13,238 nucleotides of DNA from assembly GCA_035497635.1 (NCBI GenBank), contig DATJDB010000137.1, positions 1 to 13,238 on the forward strand, written 5' to 3'. Every line of letters starts with the position of its first letter. Position 1 is the first letter of the stretch. The notes beneath the pieces were generated by a model. That model made no database searches. It was not told the DNA's origin and worked only from the letters and a program-made list of their open reading frames with translations. The position numbers were made by a program, and so were the translations under genes. Below are positions 7,537 to 13,238 of this stretch, piece after piece. Source of the DNA: Serpens sp035497635 (GTDB taxonomy: Bacteria > Pseudomonadota > Gammaproteobacteria > Pseudomonadales > Pseudomonadaceae).

Positions 7537-8550
7537 TCACATCTGGACGGCGTCTCTAATGTCAGCCATGTGTTCGAACATACCCTTCTTGAACTGCAGG
7601 CGGACCGGCTGGCCGATGCGGATCTTCGCGGCGATTTCCTCGTCGATGATGATCCAGGCGGATTCGGTACCGATCTGGTTGGACACGCGAGCGGTCCCCA
7701 GCTTGAAGGTTTCGATGCTGGTCTGCTTGGTCAGCGGGTTGTCCATGCGGGTGACATTCATGATTTCCACGGTGTCACCCTGCTTCACGCCATGCTTGCC
7801 GCCCAGGGTCACCTTGACCACCACCTGGTCCTCGTTGGCGCGCTGCTCGATCACGAAGCCGGTCGGCGCGAACTGATTCTGCAGGTTGGTGCGCATACGG
7901 GCCACAGCTCGGGTTGCCGCGTTGCGGGCAAACTGCTCGGCGCCGGTCTTGGACATTGCGCAATCCTGACTGTAACGGACATCCTCGCTGGAATAAGCCG
8001 AGCCAGACAGTTCTTCAGTAGTTACCGGGCGCATGGACGGCATTTTGTAGATGCGCACGCTGCCGGCCACTTCGCCGTTGTATTTGCACGAGGGTGCAAT
8101 GGTCACCGTGTTGCCTTTCTTGTCCACGAATTGCTTGCCTTCGGTGAACTTGGCGCCTGCAGCCGCCTGCGATACCACGCCGAGGATGGCGAAGTCCGCC
8201 ACCTGCTCACCCTGATATTCGGCCTTGCCGTGCATCTCGGCCAGCGCCAGCTCCTTGCGCAGCTTGTTGGCCAGCTTGCGATCCACCAGCTCCACGTTGG
8301 TTGCCGCCAGGTGCTTCTCGATTTCGCTGGCGATGGTGCTGCCGACACGGGCCGACTTGGCCAGCGCGATATCACCATGCTCGGCCTCGAATACCACGAC
8401 GCGCGGCTTGCCCCCGGCGAGTTCGGACTTGCTCGGCATCACGTCGCTGGCCTGCAGAGCCACCGGCTGCATGGCATCCAGGTTCTTGATGGTGGTGGAC
8501 GAGCAACCGGCCATCGCCAGTGCCATGGTCAGCAGTGCTACTTTTTTCAT
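7537..8550 (-). CDS. Lipoprotein with CsgG/TolB-like domain and FlgT_C-like tail
   Basis: The protein has 337 residues. The signal MKKVALLTMALAMAGC gives an acylated Cys16, followed by Ser-Ser, so the outer membrane is expected. Residues 48-225 resemble the CsgG/TolB-N/FlgT middle-domain fold: a strand (RVVVFEA), a helix with SEIEKHL, a strand with VELVDRK, and ADFAILGVVSQA. Cys155 and Cys197 might form a disulfide. Residues 230-322 form a beta-rich module with GVKQGDTVEIMN, LGTARVSNQIGTESAWIII and IRIGQPVRLQF. This is the pattern seen in FlgT C-terminal domains and other small beta-barrel tails. I identify the folds from pattern only, so the family is tentative. GGGGAGGGG just before the ATG is a strong ribosome binding site. 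The gene follows the LPP20-domain gene by 56 bases, so the two are almost certainly co-transcribed. A penicillin-binding-protein activator or curli-like pore role remains possible. Confidence 0.8.
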   Translation of the reverse strand: MKKVALLTMALAMAGCSSTTIKNLDAMQPVALQASDVMPSKSELAGGKPRVVVFEAEHGDIALAKSARVGSTIASEIEKHLAATNVELVDRKLANKLRKELALAEMHGKAEYQGEQVADFAILGVVSQAAAGAKFTEGKQFVDKKGNTVTIAPSCKYNGEVAGSVRIYKMPSMRPVTTEELSGSAYSSEDVRYSQDCAMSKTGAEQFARNAATRAVARMRTNLQNQFAPTGFVIEQRANEDQVVVKVTLGGKHGVKQGDTVEIMNVTRMDNPLTKQTSIETFKLGTARVSNQIGTESAWIIIDEEIAAKIRIGQPVRLQFKKGMFEHMADIRDAVQM

Positions 8551-8588
8551 GGTCCCCTCCCCAGGGCAAACAAGCGGTACAGCTCAGC

Positions 8589-8606
8589 GTCCTGTCGATG
8601 CAGGAC
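8589..8606 (-). other. Small hairpin directly after a stop codon
   Basis: GTCCTG and CAGGAC pair around the loop TCGATG, directly after the TGA of the upstream gene (8607-8609) and about 40 bases before the next start. No U-tract follows, so it is not a terminator. It could protect or process the upstream mRNA end. The 6 bp stem is short enough to be chance. Confidence 0.3.
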
Positions 8607-9593
8607 TCAGTTGAGGCGCAGGTCGGTCAGAATCTGCTCGACCCCGCCGGAATTCAGAAACTTGCGCAGGGCGTCTTGGCGCGCCCCGTCGTAACTGATC
8701 ATCGAGATGCCGTTCAGCCGGTAGCTTTTGCGCGCCACCACGCTGTTACGGTCATCCAGCAGCGCCACCGACAGGTCGACGACCGCATTCAGGTTGCCGA
8801 ACATCTCCTGGTTGGTCACCGTGCCCTTGATCTCCAGACGCCCATCGGCACGCCCCGAGGAAACGGTGCGCACGTTGAGCGCCTGGCCGATTGCCTCGGC
8901 CACCGGCTCGAAGATCGGAGACGTCTGCAACTGCAGGGTCAGATTCTGCAGGGCCTGGGCGCAATCACGCTGGTAGGCCTCATAGCGTTCCATGGCCGGA
9001 TTGGCTTCGAAGAAGGTGTCTGCCGTGGACAGCACCAGGGTCAGCAAGCGCGCCTGATCGATGAGACCGGGCGCGGCCTGGCAGCCCAGGAAGCGCTGGA
9101 AGGGGCGCGCGGTCAGCTTGGGATCCAGGCGACGGCGCAGGTCCGCTTCCACCGTGTCGAGCTGCAGACGGGTGTCGCGCACGAAGTCCTCGCGGGACAT
9201 TTCCACCAGCACAAAGTAACGGCCACTGACCAGTTCGGTCTGGCGGACGTTGTAGGCGGAGAGCTTGATGTCCTGGATATAGGCTTCGACCGTCTCCTGG
9301 TAACTGCGGGTAACGGTGTTGCCGGAGATGCCGCCGCTGGACACCGCGTCGCTGCGGATGCGGGTGCTCAGCTTGCCGGCGATGGAACGCAGGGCCTGCT
9401 GGGTGGCTTCATTCAGGTTTGGACCTTCGCCAACCCCGAAGAAGGCGATGAGATTGTCCTGGGGCGGCGCGCTGACCCAGCCGGGCAGCGCCGCGGCCTG
9501 CGCCACGGGAGACACGCAAAGGAGTCCGCTCGAGAGAGCCAGGACCGCCGACAGACCGATGACCAGGCGCTGACGCCGCGTGCCCATATCCAT
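8607..9593 (-). CDS. Periplasmic LPP20-domain protein (FlgT N-domain-like)
   Basis: The protein has 328 residues. Residues 1-33 form a Sec-type signal (TRRQRLVIGLSAVLALSSG..., cleavage near AQA) with no lipobox. The mature part opens with LPGWVSAPP and an LPP20-type domain (about 36-140): FFGVGEG, the helix NEATQQALRSIAGKLSTRI and the strand GRYFVLVEMSRE. A helical middle part (145-225) is followed by a C-terminal alpha/beta domain (about 228-328) with FEPVAEAIGQAL and GTVTNQEMFGNLNAVVDLSVALL. It shares the LPxWVxAP opening with the lipoprotein encoded at 5636-6196. FlgT of Vibrio also begins with such a domain, so together with the next gene this may be a split FlgT-like pair; that is inference. 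The ATG at 9593 follows AGGGGAG by ten bases. A TTG at 9623 in frame is less likely because it precedes that site. It is the first gene of the block. Confidence 0.8.
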   Translation of the reverse strand: MDMGTRRQRLVIGLSAVLALSSGLLCVSPVAQAAALPGWVSAPPQDNLIAFFGVGEGPNLNEATQQALRSIAGKLSTRIRSDAVSSGGISGNTVTRSYQETVEAYIQDIKLSAYNVRQTELVSGRYFVLVEMSREDFVRDTRLQLDTVEADLRRRLDPKLTARPFQRFLGCQAAPGLIDQARLLTLVLSTADTFFEANPAMERYEAYQRDCAQALQNLTLQLQTSPIFEPVAEAIGQALNVRTVSSGRADGRLEIKGTVTNQEMFGNLNAVVDLSVALLDDRNSVVARKSYRLNGISMISYDGARQDALRKFLNSGGVEQILTDLRLN

Positions 9594-9650
9594 GCTCAAG
9601 AAACTCCCCTGCTTACGCCGCAATGTCGCGATGATATTAAGATGATGTCA

Positions 9651-9680
9651 GATTATTATCATGAGAGACCGGCCTGTCCA
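9651..9680 (-). promoter_or_regulatory. Candidate promoter of the LPP20/CsgG-like operon
   Basis: On the minus strand TGGACA (9680-9675) is followed after 16 bases by TAATAA (9658-9653), within the only AT-rich patch of the spacer. The match to sigma70 is moderate. I looked for sigma54 (GG-N10-GC) and FliA-type sites here and found none convincing, so flagellar control is not shown by this promoter. Confidence 0.3.
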
Positions 9681-9744
9681 GAATTTTGACCTGGGTCACA
9701 CTTTGGTCTAACGGGCAGACTTGCGGGGGTTGGCGGGAAGCGTC

Positions 9745-9772
9745 GCGGCTGACGCGCGGCGGCTGACGCGCG
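9745..9772. repeat. Perfect 14-bp tandem duplication
   Basis: The unit GCGGCTGACGCGCG occurs at 9745-9758 and again without a gap at 9759-9772. It lies between the promoter region of the envelope block and the palindromes behind the flagellar genes. It is probably a slippage product; no function is evident. Confidence 0.85.
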
Positions 9773-9803
9773 GGGTGGGGGCCACATCGCGTGGCACATT
9801 TGG

Positions 9804-9928
9804 CAGGGTGGAGAGCGTCGTTCTGCCCACCCGGGGAGCGGCCTGAATGGGTGGACAAGAACAACGTTGTCACCCTACGTGTATCAAGAGTCGCCGGGTT
9901 GGTGACAGGGCCGCGTTGTCCACCCTGC
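9804..9928. repeat. Three related palindromic elements (REP-like, GGGTGGACAA family)
   Basis: The units are at 9804-9832 (plus), 9848-9876 (plus) and 9901-9928 (minus). They share the pattern AGGGTGGACAA, a variable centre, then TTGTCACCC or a variant. The middle unit folds as GGGTGgACAA/TTGTCACCC with one bulged base and contains the palindrome ACAACGTTGT. The last two face each other. The GTGG head plus hairpin fits the REP definition, but the sequence family differs from those near alkB. The last unit starts only five bases after the stop codon of the flagellin-like gene on the minus strand, so it may protect that mRNA end. Confidence 0.7.
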
Positions 9929-9933
9929 CTGTC

Positions 9934-10980
9934 TCAGGCCAGCAGGCTGACCACGCTGTAGCGGTTCAGGTTGGCCTGGCTGACGATGATCTGCGACTGG
10001 GCGATGTAGCTGCCGGCGCCGGAGCGCAGCACCTTGATCAGCGAGCCGAGGTAGTTCTGCGCCCACTGCTGCTCATCGCCATCCAGTTGCTCGCGCAAAA
10101 ACTGGCGAATGTCCGCCTCGCGGTCGCGAATCTGCTCGCGCAGCGCGGCAATGCGGTCCAGGGCGGAGATCACGTTGTCGAGGATGGCGCGCATCTCGCT
10201 GCTGGAGTCAAGTTGCGAGTCGCTAGGCAGACCGAGCAGGCCGTCCTCGGCGCTTTCCACCCGGGCGAAGCTGTCCTTGGCGAACAGCTTGCCTTCGCCG
10301 CGCACGGCCAGTTGGTCGCGCAGCGCGGCCCAGTCGCTTTCCCGGGCCGAGAACATCAGCCGGCCTTCGTTATCCAGCTCGGCGCGCAAGCCCGCCTGAC
10401 CCAGACTGACATTGAAGCGGCGCAGCACCTGCTCGTCGCTCAGGCCTTCGTCCAGCACCACGGCCAGCGGCTCCGGCAGCTTGCGCCCGGCGGTGAACAC
10501 CAGCGTTTCCCGGCCGGCTTCGCTGATCTGGTCGATGTTGTCCAGCCCCTGCAGGCTGAAGCGCACGCGCACCGGCTCGGTCAGCTTGAGCTGGAAGCCC
10601 GGGTCGATAACGTTGTCGTCCAGTCGGCTGCGCTGCTGGAGCATCGCGTTGACCTTTTGCAGCGCCTCGCGGGCCCCGTCCATTTCGGCCTTGCCGGTCG
10701 AGGGTGCACTCAGTTGCCGGCCCAGTTTGAGCTTTAGCTGGCTGAGCCGGGATTGCACCTGACTCAGGTAGCTGCTGGCCGACTGCATGGCCGACAGCTG
10801 CTGGTTGAGCTGCAGGCCATAGGTGCCGCTCTGGCGCGGCATCGATTCGCTGCGCGGCGCTTCCCGCTCGGCGGGCAGGCCGGCGCCGCTGGCGCGCTGC
10901 GGGGCGACACCCTTGAGGTCTGGCGTCTGCCGATCCAGCGCAAACGGCGTTACGGCCGGCAGTTGCTTGTCTACCTTCAT
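9934..10980 (-). CDS. Flagellin/hook-associated-like protein of unknown name
   Basis: The protein has 348 residues, with no signal peptide and no cysteine. I do not recognise it as a named protein. Residues 1-55 are Pro/Arg-rich and probably unstructured. Residues 56-120 form amphipathic helices (LNQQLSAMQSASSYLSQVQ). Residues 135-235 resemble a flagellin/FliD IN module: VRVRFSLQG, a helix with SDEQVLRRFNVSL, then AGLRAELDNEGRLMFSA. Residues 262-348 are helical, and the end, SYIAQSQIIVSQANLNRYSVVSLLA split as AQSQIIVSQAN and SVVSLLA, recalls flagellin C-termini (AQANQ...VLSLL). It should therefore be exported through the flagellar type III system. It begins 16 bases after the flgL stop with GGGAG close to the ATG, so it is co-transcribed with flgKL. 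A minor filament or junction protein is most likely; a secretion chaperone is less likely. Confidence 0.75.
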   Translation of the reverse strand: MKVDKQLPAVTPFALDRQTPDLKGVAPQRASGAGLPAEREAPRSESMPRQSGTYGLQLNQQLSAMQSASSYLSQVQSRLSQLKLKLGRQLSAPSTGKAEMDGAREALQKVNAMLQQRSRLDDNVIDPGFQLKLTEPVRVRFSLQGLDNIDQISEAGRETLVFTAGRKLPEPLAVVLDEGLSDEQVLRRFNVSLGQAGLRAELDNEGRLMFSARESDWAALRDQLAVRGEGKLFAKDSFARVESAEDGLLGLPSDSQLDSSSEMRAILDNVISALDRIAALREQIRDREADIRQFLREQLDGDEQQWAQNYLGSLIKVLRSGAGSYIAQSQIIVSQANLNRYSVVSLLA

Positions 10981-10996
10981 GGTGTCTCCCTCTCCC

Positions 10997-11911
10997 TTAC
11001 ATCAGGTCGAACAGGTTCAGGCTGTGCAGCTTCAGGTAGGACTTCTGGGTCGCCTGCAGCGCCACCTGGTAATTGCTCAGGTCCAGCGAGGCTTCTGCAT
11101 AGTCGAGGGAGGACAGCTCGCCCTCGATCTTCTGGTTGACCAGAGACACATCGGCCTGGCTGTCCTTCAAAAGCGACAGGGTGTTCTGCCGGCCGCCGAG
11201 TTCGGTGATCTGGCCGCTCAGGGAGGCGAGGACCCTGTCCAGGCTGCCGATGGCGTCGCCGATTCCGGTGGTGATCGCGGCCGGAGTGGTGAGCATCTGG
11301 TCGACCAGGGCATGCAGCTGATTCAAGAAGTTAGGCTCACCTTTCAGTACATCAGTGGCGGTGACGTTGTCCTTGATCAGCACCCCGTTGGCCACCGCCA
11401 CTTCGCGGGGCTGATCGTTGCCGCTATCCGCGTGGGGTGCCAGATGGTGATAGGCGGTGCCATCAAAGTGGACCGCTTCCTTATGGGTTTTGGTCCCGGA
11501 GAAGTAGAAGCGCCCTTCCTCATCGCGTACGTTCAGGTAGCTGACAAAGGTGCCCTTCAGAGTATCCAGTTCAGCGGCCATGCTGCCCAGGTCATCGTCC
11601 GAGTTGGCACCGCGGTTGGCCGCCCACAGCAGCAGATCGCGGATTTCCAGCAGGGTGTCGGAGCCGGCCTGGAGGTTGGTTTCGGCGGCCGACAGGCGCC
11701 CTTTGAGGCTGTCGATGTTGTGCTGGTACTGGTTGAGACTGGCTTCCTCGCGGGCGATGCGCAGCAGGCGCACGCTGGCGATGGGGTCATCGGAAGGCAC
11801 AATGATGCGCTTGCCGGTGGCCATCTGCTGCATCAGCTTGCCGGTGGCGGACGCGTTCTGGCCCAGCGAGCTGTTCATGATGGCGTTGATCTGGGCGTTG
11901 GTAATGCGCAT
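10997..11911 (-). CDS. flgL: Flagellar hook-filament junction protein FlgL (HAP3)
   Basis: FlgL sits between FlgK and the first flagellin subunits and adapts the hook to the filament; it is exported by the flagellar type III apparatus. The protein has 304 residues (E. coli FlgL has 317). The N-terminus MRITNAQI and ATGKRIIVPSDDPIAS (about 32-46) are the flagellin-type D0/D1 helix and loop. A central beta region (about 130-185; RFYFSGTKT) is followed by C-terminal helices with QNTLSLLKDSQADVSLVNQK and SYLKLHSLNLFDLM. The ATG at 11911 is chosen because the protein then begins exactly as FlgL proteins do; the frame extends to 11965 inside flgK but without homology. The ribosome binding site is weak, and the gene lies 19 bases after flgK, so translation may depend on flow from flgK. 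Confidence 0.97.
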   Translation of the reverse strand: MRITNAQINAIMNSSLGQNASATGKLMQQMATGKRIIVPSDDPIASVRLLRIAREEASLNQYQHNIDSLKGRLSAAETNLQAGSDTLLEIRDLLLWAANRGANSDDDLGSMAAELDTLKGTFVSYLNVRDEEGRFYFSGTKTHKEAVHFDGTAYHHLAPHADSGNDQPREVAVANGVLIKDNVTATDVLKGEPNFLNQLHALVDQMLTTPAAITTGIGDAIGSLDRVLASLSGQITELGGRQNTLSLLKDSQADVSLVNQKIEGELSSLDYAEASLDLSNYQVALQATQKSYLKLHSLNLFDLM

Positions 11912-11930
11912 GGCGGCGGTCTCGCTGGAA

Positions 11931-13238
11931 TCAGAACATGCCCAGCACGCTGTCGAACAGCGCACCGGCAGTGGTGATGACTTTCAGGTTGGCCTGGTAG
12001 GCCTGCTGGTAATTCATCAGGTTGACGCCTTCCTCGTCGAGGTTCACGGCGCTGATGCTGTCGCGTTGGGCCTGGGCCTGCTTGAGCACCGAAGTAGCGG
12101 TTTCCACATCGGCCTGGCCTTGACGGCTCTGGCTGGCGATGCCGCCGAGCAGCGTGGCGTAGGCGTCGTTCAGGGAGTTGGTGGTGCCACCCACGGACAC
12201 CGGGGCGCCTTTCATGGTCAGCAACAGCAGCAACTTGTCATTGTTGCCCGGCTCGTTCTGATTCGAGGAAAAAGACAGGTCCTCAGGCTTCAGGTCATTA
12301 ATCGTCAGTATTTGAGAAATGCTGTTCGGGTCGTATTTGAACAGCGCCTGATCTTCGTTTGGCCATGGGGCCGCGGTCCCGTTGATATCCCAGGCCTGGG
12401 TCAGTGGCTTGCCAAAGGCATCGACGGCCACAGGATTGAGTTCACCGTCGACTCCGGCCATAACGGAGTTGAAAATGTCTGCAATGCCCTTGGCAATCTC
12501 GCTCACCGTCTCCTGCGTCGCCCGCAGCGAGTTGTACTCCGCGTCGTGCAGACCACCCAACTGCCCGCCCCAGCCATCGCGGGCCATGGGGAAGGGGGTG
12601 CCGGCAAAATCCAGGGAAAAGTCCTGATGATTATTCGCCAGGGTGGTCAGCTTCACCGTGGCTGCGGTCGGTCCGGCGACCAGCGGCTGGCCGTTGGCCA
12701 GCGACACGCTGAAGCTGCCGTCGGCGGCTTCCATGACGCGCACATCGGCCAGTTCGGCCAGGTCCTGGACCAACTTGTCGCGCTGGTCGCGCAGCGCCTT
12801 GGCGTCGCCGTTGGAGGCTTCGACATGGGTGATGCGCTTGTTCAGCGTGGCCAGGTTGTCGGTCAGGCCGTTGAGTTCGACGACGATCGCCTCGCGCTGG
12901 CCGCGCAGGCCGTTGAGCTGGGTCTCGATGTTGTTGCTCAGGCTGTTAACGCGCTGGGCCAGGTTGCGCGCCTCGTTGAGGATCTGCTGGCGCAGGGCGA
13001 TGGAGTCCGGCGTCGAGGTGGCCTCGCTGAGCGCGGCGTAGAAATTGTCCAGACCGCCACTGATGTTCGAGCCTTCGCTGGCCATCAGGGTTTCCAGCGC
13101 GCTGACGTACTTCTGCTGGCTCTCGGTGAAGCTCTCGTGAGAGGTGGCGCGCCACAGCTGGCGGTTGACGAAGTCGTCGGCGATACGGCGGATGTTGTTA
13201 ACCTGCACGCCGCGGCCGCTGCTCATCGCGGTGTGCCC
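11931..13238 (-). CDS. flgK: Flagellar hook-associated protein FlgK (HAP1), N-terminus beyond window
   Basis: FlgK is the first junction protein on the distal end of the hook. The visible 435 residues begin inside the N-terminal domain (SGRGVQVNNIRRIADDFVNRQL, split in families as GxGV...R..D.F) and run to the stop. The coiled-coil D1 region shows SNISGGLDNFYAAL, LRQQILNEARNLAQRV and LRDQRDKLVQDLAEL. The conserved C-terminus is SAVNLDEEGVNLMNYQQ, followed by AYQANLKVITTAGALFDSVL. About 50 residues are missing at the right edge, giving a full length near 485. That is shorter than E. coli FlgK (547) and much shorter than P. aeruginosa FlgK (about 680), so the exposed D2/D3 part is compact here. 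It is followed closely by flgL in the same operon. Confidence 0.97.
   Translation of the reverse strand, partial: GHTAMSSGRGVQVNNIRRIADDFVNRQLWRATSHESFTESQQKYVSALETLMASEGSNISGGLDNFYAALSEATSTPDSIALRQQILNEARNLAQRVNSLSNNIETQLNGLRGQREAIVVELNGLTDNLATLNKRITHVEASNGDAKALRDQRDKLVQDLAELADVRVMEAADGSFSVSLANGQPLVAGPTAATVKLTTLANNHQDFSLDFAGTPFPMARDGWGGQLGGLHDAEYNSLRATQETVSEIAKGIADIFNSVMAGVDGELNPVAVDAFGKPLTQAWDINGTAAPWPNEDQALFKYDPNSISQILTINDLKPEDLSFSSNQNEPGNNDKLLLLLTMKGAPVSVGGTTNSLNDAYATLLGGIASQSRQGQADVETATSVLKQAQAQRDSISAVNLDEEGVNLMNYQQAYQANLKVITTAGALFDSVLGMF

Larger units (their letters stand above)
9594..9933. other. 340-base spacer between the flagellar operon and the envelope block
   Basis: No gene is supported here. 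From the left it holds the ribosome binding site of the downstream gene, an AT-rich stretch (about 9629-9690) that probably carries its promoter, a 14-bp tandem duplication, and three palindromes downstream of the flagellin-like gene. None of the palindromes has a U-tract, so how the flagellar operon ends is not clear from the sequence. Confidence 0.7.

Noticed and set aside
6254..8694. Two long plus-strand frames opposite the transglycosylase and CsgG-like genes
   Set aside because: They have no recognisable domain and no ribosome binding site, and they mirror well-supported minus-strand genes; GC-rich codon use keeps the opposite strand open.
9594..9623. TTG start at 9623 for the LPP20-domain protein
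   Set aside because: The AGGGGAG site lies inside the extension and fits the ATG at 9593, which gives a normal signal peptide.
9594..9933. Sigma54 or FliA promoter for the envelope block
   Set aside because: TGGCACATTTGGCAGG near 9792 and other partial matches do not have the needed GG-N10-GC spacing, and no GCCGATAA-like -10 was found.

Overview
The window looks like chromosomal DNA of a high-GC gammaproteobacterium, most probably a Pseudomonas-type organism. The reasons are the PutA, XanP, AlkB and FlgK/FlgL proteins, strong GGAGG-type ribosome binding sites, and several families of GTGG/GTAG-headed REP palindromes of the kind common in Pseudomonas intergenic regions. Every gene I can support lies on the minus strand, so transcription runs from right to left. 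The plus-strand open frames are high-GC shadows of these genes.

Right part (9934-13238): a late flagellar operon. It holds flgK (the N-terminus lies outside the window), flgL, and a 348-residue protein that I do not recognise by name. That protein has flagellin-like terminal helices and a middle section resembling a flagellin/FliD 'IN' module. FlgK and FlgL form the hook-filament junction, and the third gene follows flgL after 16 bases with a strong ribosome binding site.

Spacer 9594-9933: about 340 bases with three related palindromes, a perfect 14-bp tandem duplication and an AT-rich stretch that probably carries the promoter of the next block.

Middle part (5636-9593): four genes for exported proteins in one orientation. 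They are a periplasmic LPP20-domain protein, a lipoprotein with a CsgG/TolB-like domain and a FlgT_C-like tail, a Tat-exported MltC-type lytic transglycosylase, and an LPP20/FlgP-like outer-membrane lipoprotein. A strong intrinsic terminator lies inside this block just before the transglycosylase, and another closes the block. Domain content and proximity to flgKL suggest an envelope apparatus related to the Vibrio/Campylobacter outer-membrane flagellar rings (FlgO/FlgP/FlgT). This is inference and is the most interesting part of the window.

Left part (1-5431): three housekeeping genes separated by REP clusters. These are xanP (purine-base uptake), alkB (oxidative repair of alkylated nucleic acid) and putA (proline catabolism; its C-terminal third lies beyond the left edge). 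The xanP-alkB spacer holds five REP units of two families, and the alkB-putA spacer holds an inverted REP pair with a covarying stem. No RNA genes, insertion sequences, CRISPR arrays or integrases were seen.
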